The notes below the pieces were generated by a model. It worked only from the letters and a program-made list of their open reading frames with translations, did no database searches and was not told where the DNA came from. This document shows, piece by piece, positions 32,776 through 40,540 of a stretch of DNA of 57,483 nucleotides. Position 1 is the first letter of the stretch; each line of letters opens with the position of its first letter. This stretch comes from an uncultured Oscillospiraceae bacterium (GTDB taxonomy: Bacteria > Bacillota > Clostridia > Oscillospirales > Acutalibacteraceae): assembly GCA_900544375.1 (NCBI GenBank), contig UQUZ01000013.1, positions 1 to 57,483 of the forward strand, written 5' to 3'. Position numbers and translations under genes: made by a program.

Positions 32776-34311
32776 TCACTCCCACTCCACCGTCGCCGGC
32801 GGCTTCGTCGTGATATCATAAACCACCCGGTTTACATTTGGCACCTCGTTCGTGATCCTGCTCGATGCGCGCGCGAGCAGCTCATACGGCAATTGCGCCC
32901 ACTCGGCCGTCATGAAATCGGTCGTCGTCACCGCGCGCAATGCAACGGTATAATCATACGTCCGCGCGTCGCCCATCACGCCGACGCTGCGCATATTGGT
33001 CAGCACCGCGAAATACTGGTTGACCTGCTTTTCAAGCCCCGCAGCGACGATCTCCTCCCGGAAGATCGCGTCCGCCTCGCGGAGGATTGAAAGCTTCTCC
33101 TCCGTTATTTCACCCATAATACGGATCGCCAGGCCCGGGCCGGGGAACGGCTGCCTCCAGACGAGATTCGCTGGGATGCCAAGCTCCAGCCCCGCCGCGC
33201 GGACTTCATCCTTGAACAAAGCGCGCAGCGGCTCGATGATACCCTGAAAATCCACGTCGTCTGGAAGGCCCCCTACGTTATGATGGCTCTTAATGACGGC
33301 CGCGTCGCCCATACCGCTCTCGATGACGTCCGGGTAGATCGTGCCCTGCACGAGATAATCCATCCTACCGAGCTTTTTCGATTCCGCCTCAAACACGCGG
33401 ATGAATTCTTCTCCGATAATCTTGCGCTTGCGCTCCGGCTCCTTCACGCCTGCGAGCTTCAAGAGAAAGCGCTCCGCCGCGTTAACACGAATCAGATTCA
33501 TATCGAACTGCTCGCGGAACACCCGCTCGACATCGTCCCCTTCCCCCTTGCGGAGCAGGCCGTGGTCGACGAATACGCAGGTCAAATTCTTGCCGATCGC
33601 CTTGTGCAGCAGCACGGCGGCCACAGAAGAATCCACGCCGCCAGAAAGGGCGCACAGCACCTTTTTGCCCTTTAGAGCCTCGCGGTAACGCTCGATCGAT
33701 CGCTCGACGAAATCGTCCATGCGCCAATCGCCCTTGCAGCCGCAGATCTCATACAGGAAGTTATGGAGCATCTGCTTGCCAAAGGCCGTGTGCGTAACCT
33801 CCGGGTGAAACTGGACGGCATAAATTTTCTTTTCCGCGTTTTCCATCGCCGCTACCGGACAGATACCCGTATCGGCTGATATGCGATAGCCCGACGGAAG
33901 GGTTTTGATATAGTCCGTATGGCTCATCCAGCACTGGCTGCACGCCGGAACATCTTGGAACAAAAGGCTACCCGCACGGGCGGATACCTCCACCTTGCCG
34001 TATTCGCTCCCATTCTCCGCGGCCTCAATCTCCCCGCCCTCCAGCCAAGCGATGAGCTGCGCGCCATAGCAGATGCCAAGCACCGGCACGCCGAGGGATA
34101 GAATCTCCCGCTCATAGTGCGGGGAGGCGGGGTCATACACGCTGTTCGGCCCGCCGGTAAAAATGATGCCCTTATAATGCTGTTTCTGAATCTCGGCAAG
34201 CGGGGTCGTGTAGGGCTTGACTTCGGCATAGACGTTCTGCTCGCGCACGCGGCGCGCAATCAGTTGATTGTATTGGCCTCCAAAATCGAGCACCAGGATG
34301 GTTTCATGCAT
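32776..34311 (-). CDS. guaA: GMP synthase, glutamine-hydrolysing
   Basis: A complete 511-residue GuaA, which converts XMP to GMP. The amidotransferase domain has Cys81 (GICYGAQ) and the His169/Glu171 pair (FHPEVTH); the synthetase domain has the PP-loop LSGGVDSSV (222-230), HHNVGGLP and RQPFPGPGLAIR; the protein ends PPATVEWE. ATG 34311 follows AAAGGTGG. It starts 35 bases after purA ends, so the last steps toward AMP and GMP are co-transcribed. Confidence 0.97.
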   Translation of the reverse strand: MHETILVLDFGGQYNQLIARRVREQNVYAEVKPYTTPLAEIQKQHYKGIIFTGGPNSVYDPASPHYEREILSLGVPVLGICYGAQLIAWLEGGEIEAAENGSEYGKVEVSARAGSLLFQDVPACSQCWMSHTDYIKTLPSGYRISADTGICPVAAMENAEKKIYAVQFHPEVTHTAFGKQMLHNFLYEICGCKGDWRMDDFVERSIERYREALKGKKVLCALSGGVDSSVAAVLLHKAIGKNLTCVFVDHGLLRKGEGDDVERVFREQFDMNLIRVNAAERFLLKLAGVKEPERKRKIIGEEFIRVFEAESKKLGRMDYLVQGTIYPDVIESGMGDAAVIKSHHNVGGLPDDVDFQGIIEPLRALFKDEVRAAGLELGIPANLVWRQPFPGPGLAIRIMGEITEEKLSILREADAIFREEIVAAGLEKQVNQYFAVLTNMRSVGVMGDARTYDYTVALRAVTTTDFMTAEWAQLPYELLARASSRITNEVPNVNRVVYDITTKPPATVEWE

Positions 34312-34346
34312 GCGGGGACCACCTTTATTTCAGAATAAGTCGCAGT

Positions 34347-35624
34347 TTATTTGCGCTTGAGAATTTCACTGCGCTTTGGGCCGTTGGAGACCATTGTGAT
34401 AGGCACACCGATCTCCCGCTCGATAAACGCCACATAATCCTGCGCGGCCTGCGGCAAATCTTCAAACCGCCCCACGCCGCGGATTTCCTGTTTAAATCCG
34501 GGCAGGGTTTCGAGCACGGGCTTTGCCTTTTTCAGCTTTGCGGTAACGGGAAAATCCTTCGTTACCACACCGTCAATTTCGTAGCCGGTGCAAACCTTAA
34601 TCTCGTCGAGGTAGGCAAGGCAGTCCAACGCCGTGAGCACCACCTGCGTCGCGCCCTGCACACGGCAGCCGTAGCGGGTAGCCACGCAGTCGAACCAGCC
34701 CATGCGGCGGGGGCGGCCCGTCGTCGCGCCATATTCGCCCTTATCGCCTCCGTGATCGCGCATCAGCCGCGCCTCTTCCCCGAAAATCTCCGAGACGAAT
34801 TCGCCCGCGCCCACCGCGCTGGAATACGCTTTCGTCACCGCGACGATCTCCCGGATCTCATAGGGCGGAATGCCCGCGCCTACCGCGCCATAGCCCGCCA
34901 GCGTCGAGGAGGAGGTCACCATTGGGTAAATGCCGAAATCTGGATCCTTCAGGGAGCCAAGCTGGCCTTCCAGGAGGATATTCTTGCCCGCTTTCAGAGC
35001 TTCGTGTACGTAAATATTCACATCACCCACATAGGGCGCGATCAGGTCGCGGTACTCCATAAGCGTATTGAAAATTTCTTCGAAATCCATCAACGGCTTA
35101 TGGTAGATATGCGCAAGCATGAGGTTTTTCACTTCCAGCACGCGCGTTAGCTTTTCTTTTAAATATTCTTCGTCAAACAGCTCGTTGACCTGGAAGCCGA
35201 TCTTCGCATATTTATCCGAATAAAACGGCGCGATTCCGGATTTGGTGGAGCCGAATTGTTTATCCGCCAGCCGCTCCTCCTCATAGGTGTCAAGCAGCAC
35301 ATGGTAGGGCATCATCACCTGCGCACGGTCGGACACCATGATGTGCGGCGCCGGAACGCCGTTATCCGTTACGCTCTTAATTTCGGCAATCAGCTTTGGA
35401 ATATCAAGCGCAACACCGTTGCCAATAATATTCATCGTGTGCTGATAGCATACGCCGGAGGGCAGAAGGTGCAGCGCAAAACGGCCGTAGTCGTTGATGA
35501 TCGTGTGCCCTGCGTTCGCACCGCCTTGAAAACGGATGACAATATCCGATTCGCTGGCAAACAAATCGGTAATTTTCCCCTTGCCCTCATCGCCCCAATT
35601 TGCACCGACAATCGCTTTCACCAT
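34347..35624 (-). CDS. purA: Adenylosuccinate synthetase
   Basis: A 425-residue PurA that joins IMP and aspartate using GTP. The GTP-binding loop GANWGDEGKGKITDLF is at 7-22, with QGGANAGHTI, the substrate loop SSSTLAGYGAVGAGIPPYEI, and TTGRPRRMGWFDCVATRYG. Normal length. ATG 35624 follows GGAGGTG. It has a consensus promoter and is followed by guaA. Confidence 0.97.
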   Translation of the reverse strand: MVKAIVGANWGDEGKGKITDLFASESDIVIRFQGGANAGHTIINDYGRFALHLLPSGVCYQHTMNIIGNGVALDIPKLIAEIKSVTDNGVPAPHIMVSDRAQVMMPYHVLLDTYEEERLADKQFGSTKSGIAPFYSDKYAKIGFQVNELFDEEYLKEKLTRVLEVKNLMLAHIYHKPLMDFEEIFNTLMEYRDLIAPYVGDVNIYVHEALKAGKNILLEGQLGSLKDPDFGIYPMVTSSSTLAGYGAVGAGIPPYEIREIVAVTKAYSSAVGAGEFVSEIFGEEARLMRDHGGDKGEYGATTGRPRRMGWFDCVATRYGCRVQGATQVVLTALDCLAYLDEIKVCTGYEIDGVVTKDFPVTAKLKKAKPVLETLPGFKQEIRGVGRFEDLPQAAQDYVAFIEREIGVPITMVSNGPKRSEILKRK

Positions 35625-35731
35625 GTGGAATGCACCTCCATAAAACTAGGAAAGCACGCAGCAAAATGGCTTTCCCCCGCGCAAATCTCCGCTCTTAAAA
35701 AGGAGGGAGCCTGCAAACAAAAATACAGTTT

Positions 35732-35760
35732 ATTATAGTATACCATGTCCATACTGTCAA
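35732..35760 (-). promoter_or_regulatory. Consensus promoter of purA-guaA
   Basis: Minus strand TTGACA (35755-35760), exactly 17 bases, TATAAT (35732-35737): a perfect sigma-A promoter. The 100-base leader shows no purine-riboswitch core. Confidence 0.9.
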
Positions 35761-35820
35761 CGAATTTTGAGGGCAACGGCAAAAAGAGAAAGAAATCTTG
35801 TAAAAAATAAAAAATAGGAG

Positions 35821-35849
35821 TTGCATTTTTAAAAAGGATGTGGTATTAT
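35821..35849 (+). promoter_or_regulatory. Promoter of tRNA-Arg
   Basis: TTGCAT (35821-35826), 17 bases, TATTAT (35844-35849) with TGG before it; 26 bases from the tRNA. Confidence 0.7.
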
Positions 35850-35875
35850 ACTCTGGCAGTCAAGAGGTTGCATAT

Positions 35876-35952
35876 GCGCTGGTAGCTCAGCTGGATAGAG
35901 TGTTTGGCTACGAACCAAAAGGTCGGGGGTTCGAGTCCCTTCCAGCGCGCCA
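35876..35952 (+). tRNA. tRNA-Arg (anticodon ACG)
   Basis: A full cloverleaf of 77 bases. Acceptor stem GCGCTGG/CCAGCGC, D-arm with GCTCAGCTGGATAGAGT, anticodon loop CTACGAA giving ACG, T-loop GTTCGAGTC, and an encoded CCA end. Anticodon ACG reads the CGN arginine codons after A-to-I editing. Confidence 0.96.
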
Positions 35953-35954
35953 AG

Positions 35955-36000
35955 ATACGGTTTTCAGAAATGATATCGTTTCCGAAAACCGTATCTTTTT
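35955..36000 (+). terminator. Terminator after tRNA-Arg
   Basis: Long stem AGATACGGTTTTC / GAAAACCGTATCT with five T residues. Between here and 36384 I see only the repeat element and GC-rich dyads. Confidence 0.8.
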
Positions 36001-36129
36001 ATTTTCGATAATGCGAGCAACAAAATAAAGCCTGCATGGCCGCACAGACAGAATGAAATGGGCGCATTGCAAAATGCTCACTGTGGAAACTCGTCATGAG
36101 ACAAACCATGGTTTCGAGCGCGCAAAGCC

Positions 36130-36209
36130 CGAAATTTGTCTGCGTGAGGCAAAAATGTTTTTTAAAGGGGCTGTTGCAAAATGCAAGGCATTTTGCAACA
36201 GCCCCTTTT
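36130..36209. repeat. Dispersed hairpin repeat, copy 1
   Basis: CCCGAAATTTGTCTGCGTGA, GGCAAAAATG, then a perfect 21-base inverted repeat (36164-36184 / 36188-36208) with core GGGGCTGTTGCAAAATGC. Shares layout and sequence with copies near 46690 and 51142. Confidence 0.65.
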
Positions 36210-36384
36210 CAGCCGGCTAATACATCATTAAGGTTCCTCAGCGGAACGCGTGGGATTCCCGCGCCCGCGTATTTTTACAATTGAAACGCCGCTAATGCGG
36301 CGCTTCGCATATTTCTATCCGCTTGACGCCCGCGCCTAAAAAGCGCGGTTCAGCTCAGTCAGCTTCAAGGCTCTGAAAAACGGC

Positions 36385-36546
36385 TCAATAAAGCTGGCTT
36401 TCCGCGCCTAATAATGCAGCCAGCGCGATCGCCTTGCGCACTTTCCGCCAGGAAAAACGCTTTTCGCTTGCCAGCTCCTGCATTGCCCTAACGCTGCACT
36501 CATGATATAATTTTCTTTCCTGATAGGCTGCCAACATCGTCATCAT
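36385..36546 (-). CDS. Short hypothetical protein, 53 residues
   Basis: A frame below usual size limits: it begins MMTMLAAYQERKLYHECSVR and continues AMQELASEKRFSWRKVRKAI to ALAALLGAESQLY. It is basic and helical. The start is ATG 36546, or the ATG three codons later which has AAAGGA at 9 bases. A strong promoter (TTGACA, 17, TAGACT) lies 22 bases upstream, which is the main support. No family recognised; it might be a small regulator, or a remnant such as the C-terminus of a larger gene. Confidence 0.5.
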   Translation of the reverse strand: MMTMLAAYQERKLYHECSVRAMQELASEKRFSWRKVRKAIALAALLGAESQLY

Positions 36547-36567
36547 TCCTTTCCTGATGTTGTCTTT

Positions 36568-36596
36568 AGTCTAGCATCAGACTGCGCATTTGTCAA
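36568..36596 (-). promoter_or_regulatory. Promoter of the 53-residue gene
   Basis: Minus strand TTGACA (36591-36596), 17 bases, TAGACT (36568-36573). Just upstream lies the dyad TGCACAA..TTGTGCA (36602-36631), a possible operator. Confidence 0.6.
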
Positions 36597-36850
36597 GGCA
36601 ACATGCACAACTATAGTTCTTCATAATTGTGCAAATTGACTAATCCAAATTTTGATATTTGCTTGTCATTCTCTCACAGAAGCTGTTGGAATCGCCGCTG
36701 GCAATTGGATAGATTGCCTGCTTTTGATGAAAATATTTTGTTAGGTTATTCTCCCCAAGGGCCTATATTGCTCGGATAGCTTTAAAAAGTTTGTGAAAAA
36801 TTTCTCAATATTTTCCGCCATTCCGCCTTGAGAAAAAGTGTAATTATCTC

Positions 36851-36878
36851 TTGACAAGCCCAGGGATTATGCTATAAT
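36851..36878 (+). promoter_or_regulatory. Promoter of tRNA-Gly
   Basis: TTGACA (36851-36856), 16 bases, TATAAT (36873-36878), 17 bases before the tRNA. Confidence 0.85.
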
Positions 36879-36895
36879 ACCTTTTGCAAAGAAAT

Positions 36896-36971
36896 GCGGA
36901 TGTAGCTCATCTGGTAGAGCGCCACCTTGCCAAGGTGGAGGTAGCGAGTTCGAGCCTCGTCATCCGCTCCA
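36896..36971 (+). tRNA. tRNA-Gly (anticodon GCC)
   Basis: A 76-base cloverleaf: acceptor GCGGATG/CATCCGC, D-arm GCTCATCTGGTAGAGC, anticodon stem CCACC/GGTGG around TTGCCAA (anticodon GCC), T-loop GTTCGAGCC, CCA encoded. Reads GGC and GGU. Confidence 0.97.
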
Positions 36972-36975
36972 TAAG

Positions 36976-37029
36976 ATAATCCCCATAACAACGTAGAATG
37001 TACGTTGTTATGGGGATTTCTCATTTTTG
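36976..37029 (+). terminator. Terminator after tRNA-Gly
   Basis: Long stem ATCCCCATAACAACGTA / TACGTTGTTATGGGGAT followed by TTCTCATTTTT. Confidence 0.8.
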
Positions 37030-37488
37030 GTTTCTGCTGATATGATGCAGGCGATTCCAAAAAAGGACGAAAAAGATATGCAGCAGCTCTAACCGATATC
37101 TTTTTACTTATCTTTTTCTCTTTTGTTTTAAATGCTCATTGAGAAGCTTTTCAGCGTTGTCAATCATGCTGGGCTTCAGATGTAAAGACACTTCATGGAT
37201 CATCTATGGCAAACATCCAAAAGCAGCGAAGAGCTCTTTTGGGATACACTCCGGCTCGCTGCGGCACATTATCGTCCGCAGGAGCCTGAGAACGTTGTAC
37301 ATGGGCTAGCTGTTGCCGGACGCACGCCCAGCTAAAAAATAACTGGCTATTTCATATTTCCAGATGCAGGGGGTACCTTAATCAGGGAGCTATGCCACTG
37401 CCCTGCCACGGTGCACAGTCCCCTTTCCAACTATGGAGCAGATTCTAGCCATACCTTTCACGCGTGCATCCTTAACTATGCATTTTCA
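37030..37488. other. Gene-poor spacer with one doubtful short frame
   Basis: A plus-strand frame at 37195-37335 (MDHLWQTSKSSEELFWDTLR, 46 residues) looks protein-like but has no ribosome site or promoter. It may be a fragment. Nothing else is assignable. Confidence 0.3.
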
Positions 37489-37517
37489 TTGACAAAGCGT
37501 GAGTAGGCGCATAGAAT
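37489..37517 (+). promoter_or_regulatory. Promoter of the VanY-like gene
   Basis: TTGACA (37489-37494), 17 bases, TAGAAT (37512-37517). Confidence 0.75.
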
Positions 37518-37584
37518 AAAAGGAAAGAATTTGTCGGTCTAGCGGTCATTGCGCCGCACATTCCGCATCTGGAGGTCTTACGGT

Positions 37585-38451
37585 ATGCAACGTAAAAATC
37601 ATTTGCGCCTGATTCTCGGCATCATCCTCATTGGGTCCCTAGCCGTGCTACTGATTGGTTATTTCGCCCTGCGCAAGCCGGCGGCTGAAAATCCCAGCAT
37701 GCCTGCCCCCAGCATATCCTCATCCTCGGCAAGCCCTTCTGCTACAGAGCTGCCCACCGGCCTTGCAAAGGCTGATTCAACCAATCAGCCCACAGCGCCC
37801 GTCACATCCCCAAAAGGGGCTTCTTCTAACCAGACGGCATCCGCTCCAGCCGAGGAAAATGGAATCACGCCAGTGACTGTAAAAATTGATTCTCAAAAAT
37901 GGTACCTAACTTTAGTTAGCATCAAATACCGCCTACCAGACAATTATCAGCCGGAGCTCACCTACCCTGTCAAGGGCATTGATCGCCCGCTGGATGCGCG
38001 CGTAACACCGCATTATGTCGAAATGTATAACGCTGCAAAGGCAGATGGCTGCACGTTAACGCCCTATTCCGGATGGCGCTCGATCTCCAGGCAAAAATCC
38101 AACTATGAAAACAAAGTATCCACCTACATGAAAGAAGGCCACAGCCGCTCAAGAGCAGAGCTGCTTGCAGCGGAATGGATCCTCCCGCCCGGCGCGAGCG
38201 AGCACAATATGGGCGTTGCGATGGATATTGTCAACACGAAGGAAAGCTTTGAAAACACAAAAGAATTTAAATGGTTACAAGCGCATGCCGCTGACTATGG
38301 CTTCATCCTCCGCTACCCCAAGGATAAGGTATCTATCACAAAAGTGGCCTATGAGCCTTGGCACTGGCGGTATGTCGGCGTAGAGGATGCAAAAAAGATG
38401 AAAGCGAGTGGAAAATGCCTCGAAGAATATTTGGGCATCTACAACAGCTAA
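37585..38451 (+). CDS. D-alanyl-D-alanine carboxypeptidase, VanY/M15 family
   Basis: A 288-residue membrane-anchored peptidase that trims the last D-Ala from peptidoglycan stem peptides. One N-terminal membrane segment (LILGIILIGSLAVLLIGYF, about 8-27), a Ser/Pro/Thr-rich linker, then the M15B domain: SGWRSISRQ, the zinc motif SEHNMGVAMDIV (SxHxxGxAxD) and EPWHWRYV with the catalytic Glu and third ligand. No sign of a vancomycin cluster around it, so a housekeeping role is likely. ATG 37585 follows GGAGG by 9 bases. Confidence 0.92.
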   Translation: MQRKNHLRLILGIILIGSLAVLLIGYFALRKPAAENPSMPAPSISSSSASPSATELPTGLAKADSTNQPTAPVTSPKGASSNQTASAPAEENGITPVTVKIDSQKWYLTLVSIKYRLPDNYQPELTYPVKGIDRPLDARVTPHYVEMYNAAKADGCTLTPYSGWRSISRQKSNYENKVSTYMKEGHSRSRAELLAAEWILPPGASEHNMGVAMDIVNTKESFENTKEFKWLQAHAADYGFILRYPKDKVSITKVAYEPWHWRYVGVEDAKKMKASGKCLEEYLGIYNS

Positions 38452-38570
38452 AATTGAATCTTATGAAAAAAACAGCCGGCAGATTGCCGTTTCTAAAGCA
38501 AAAAGTCCATCTTTTATCACGCAGCGTTTGAGAAGCTCTGTTTGGTTACGCCGCGTTATTTCGTAATAAA

Positions 38571-38612
38571 AACAATCCGGAAGGCATCCCAAGGCGCCTT
38601 CCGGATTGTTTT
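38571..38612. terminator. Bidirectional terminator between VanY-like gene and acetyltransferase
   Basis: Perfect 15-base arms AACAATCCGGAAGGC / GCCTTCCGGATTGTT, with A-run before and T-run after, so it can act on both converging genes. Confidence 0.85.
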
Positions 38613-38633
38613 CTCCTACCTCTATGTTTGCAA

Positions 38634-39206
38634 TCAAAGCCAATCGTTCTGCCATTCTTGCATCTGGTCGATGTATTCTGATTTCAGGATTGCGTAATTC
38701 AGCCTATCATATTTTCGGCCATTTAAATAGACAGCTTCCCGCTCTCTCCCCTCTAAGATAAAGCCGCATTTCTCAAGGGCCTTTGGCGCCCCCACATTCA
38801 TGGAAAGCGTGTTTGCACAGATACGCTCCATCCCCAAAAATTCAAACCGGTATTTCAGCATCAGTTTGACCGCTTGCTGCTCAAATCCCTGAGCACGGTC
38901 TTTGACGCGTGCAATTCCCATTCCAATAGAGCATTTGCGGTTTACGCGGTCAATCTTTTGCGGAGCAATATCCCCGATGGCACTTCCATTCTTGCCAAAA
39001 ATGCCAGGCCGCACATTTTGACTGCCCTGAAGCGCCTGTATTTCCTCAAACCAAACCTCTGCCTTCTCATCAGACAACCCCAACTTCAGCTCTTCAGTCG
39101 GATTTTGGAAATCATATTCCGTGGCATTCCACAGAGCCTTGCAGCCCTCGCTGGTCAGTGTATCCAGATAGATATCCTTTCCCTAAGTTTTATTACACGC
39201 CTCCAT
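38634..39206 (-). pseudogene. GNAT acetyltransferase with an early in-frame stop
   Basis: The frame reads MEACNKT, a TAG (39183-39185), then GKDIYLDTLTSEGCKALWNA and on through AEVWFEEIQALQG, CSIGMGIARVKD, ICANTLSMNVGAPKALEKCG and FILEGREREAVYLNGRKYDR to the end, about 182 residues after the stop. This is the RimJ/RimL type of N-acetyltransferase, complete except for the stop near the start. The first methionine-like start after the TAG is TTG 39083, which would drop the first beta strand. Either the gene is dead, translation starts at an unusual codon (CTG after GGAAAGG), or the stop is a sequencing error. It follows the XRE gene. Confidence 0.6.
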
Positions 39207-39234
39207 AAATCGAATCCGCAAGTGGGAGACACCC

Positions 39235-39570
39235 TTATTTTTTTTGGCGGTAGGACCACTCCTGCTCAAAACGCAGAGCTCCCTCCACACTCCGGCGCCC
39301 GCGCTCATCTAACATGCGATACTGACGGATCAACTCGATTTCCTGCGGTGTATAAAGCCCCGGCGGAGAGGAGATATCCGTGCGGCCCAGCAGATAATCT
39401 GTGCTGACGCCATAATACTCCGCTAAAGCGCAAAGCGTTTCATTGCTCATTTGCCTCTTTGCACTCTCATACAACGTATAAGTTGATCGGGAAATGTTTA
39501 AATAGTCCGCGATTTCCTTCTGCGTTTTCCCTGCGCGGATTCTCAGCTCACGAACTTTGCGGTCAGGCAA
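39235..39570 (-). CDS. XRE-family helix-turn-helix regulator
   Basis: A 111-residue regulator: LRIRAGKTQKEIADYLNISR, STYTLYESAKRQMSNETLCA, then LAEYYGVSTDYLLGRTD, the classic Cro/C1 fold, plus a short C-terminal helix. Start TTG 39570 (MPDRKVREL) with AGGGG 8 bases upstream; an ATG at 39651 would add 27 atypical residues. It precedes the damaged acetyltransferase gene on the same strand. Confidence 0.88.
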   Translation of the reverse strand: MPDRKVRELRIRAGKTQKEIADYLNISRSTYTLYESAKRQMSNETLCALAEYYGVSTDYLLGRTDISSPPGLYTPQEIELIRQYRMLDERGRRSVEGALRFEQEWSYRQKK

Positions 39571-39712
39571 GCCATCACCCCTGAAGCCAAGATAGATTCT
39601 GTTCACCCACAGCATATCATCTGCCCAGAAAGAAAACAAATCCAGTTTCAAAAAGCATCAAATATGCATTTTATATTTCTAAATCGTTTAATTATGTGTC
39701 AATTTGCAACAA

Positions 39713-39744
39713 AAAATCCAACCCTCTTAAATAAAGAGAGTTGG
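39713..39744 (-). terminator. Terminator of the glmS - CofE-like unit
   Basis: Minus strand stem CCAACTCTCTT / AAGAGGGTTGG followed by ATTTTTTG. Confidence 0.75.
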
Positions 39745-39794
39745 AAATTATTTTATATTTATGGGATTATTAGGAATTCATGTTTTGCTTGAGC

Positions 39795-40502
39795 CTAAGA
39801 AACCTTACGCACAATCGCAATTGGCGTTTGCTGAGATGCCTGGCCGAGCGGATTATCTTTAAAAATTTCCTTACACAGCTCAATATCCACCTCTAGAGAG
39901 GAAACTCCGAGGATTTCACGGCCGATATCGTTTGCATCCATAACAACAACCGCCTTGCAACCCGTATATTCCCGCAGCATGGCCGCGACCTTATCCGGGT
40001 CCTTTGGCGCAAGCTTTGCATAGTGGTTATAGGGCGGGAGCGTATAGTCGCACGGGCCGTCGATCGCGCGGCCGGCATCCCCTACAATTTTATAAAACAC
40101 CCCGCGCTTGCCAAACGGCTTTGTGACAGCAGAGCAAAAAGCGGCGAGCAAAATCTTGGGAACGCCGATATCACGGATGGCAAGTTCCATCGTCCACGGG
40201 CTGCCAAGGCCGATGCCATAGGGTGATTTATAGACGAATTTGCACAGGAAGTTTGCAAGCGGCGACACCTTAATTTCATCAATATCGAAAGCGCGCCCCT
40301 GACTAATAGCGATGATCTTCTCACTGATAAAAATCATATCCTCCTGCTCCAGGTAGGGCTTGACATACCGATCCATGATCTCTGTTAGGCTATCGCCCGC
40401 CATGACTACATGGGTTTTGACCGGATAGCGCTGATAGGTCCCTCCGCTCGTTTCGATCTCCAAACTTTTCTTTTCGTTGGGCTTGAGTGCACTCATATCC
40501 AT
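39795..40502 (-). CDS. CofE-like (F420-0:L-glutamate ligase family) protein, short form
   Basis: A 235-residue single-domain protein: YPVKTHVVMAGDSLTEIMDR, EDMIFISEKIIAISQGRAFD, FYKIVGDAGRAIDGPCDYTL and KAVVVMDANDIGREILG, following the CofE/FbiB ligase fold. Known members add glutamate to F420-0; no other F420 gene is seen here. It starts 38 bases after glmS ends and shares its terminator, so its role may be tied to amino-sugar or glutamate/glutamine metabolism. ATG 40502 follows AAAGGGG by about 11 bases. Confidence 0.82.
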   Translation of the reverse strand: MDMSALKPNEKKSLEIETSGGTYQRYPVKTHVVMAGDSLTEIMDRYVKPYLEQEDMIFISEKIIAISQGRAFDIDEIKVSPLANFLCKFVYKSPYGIGLGSPWTMELAIRDIGVPKILLAAFCSAVTKPFGKRGVFYKIVGDAGRAIDGPCDYTLPPYNHYAKLAPKDPDKVAAMLREYTGCKAVVVMDANDIGREILGVSSLEVDIELCKEIFKDNPLGQASQQTPIAIVRKVS

Positions 40503-40540
40503 TGGCTTTGAACCCCTTTGTTTTTTAATATGCTCCTATT

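Noticed and set aside
32402..32785. Minus-strand frame of 127 residues between the peptidase-like gene and guaA
   Set aside because: No ribosome site, overlaps the guaA stop side and a terminator-like hairpin; composition unlike real proteins here.
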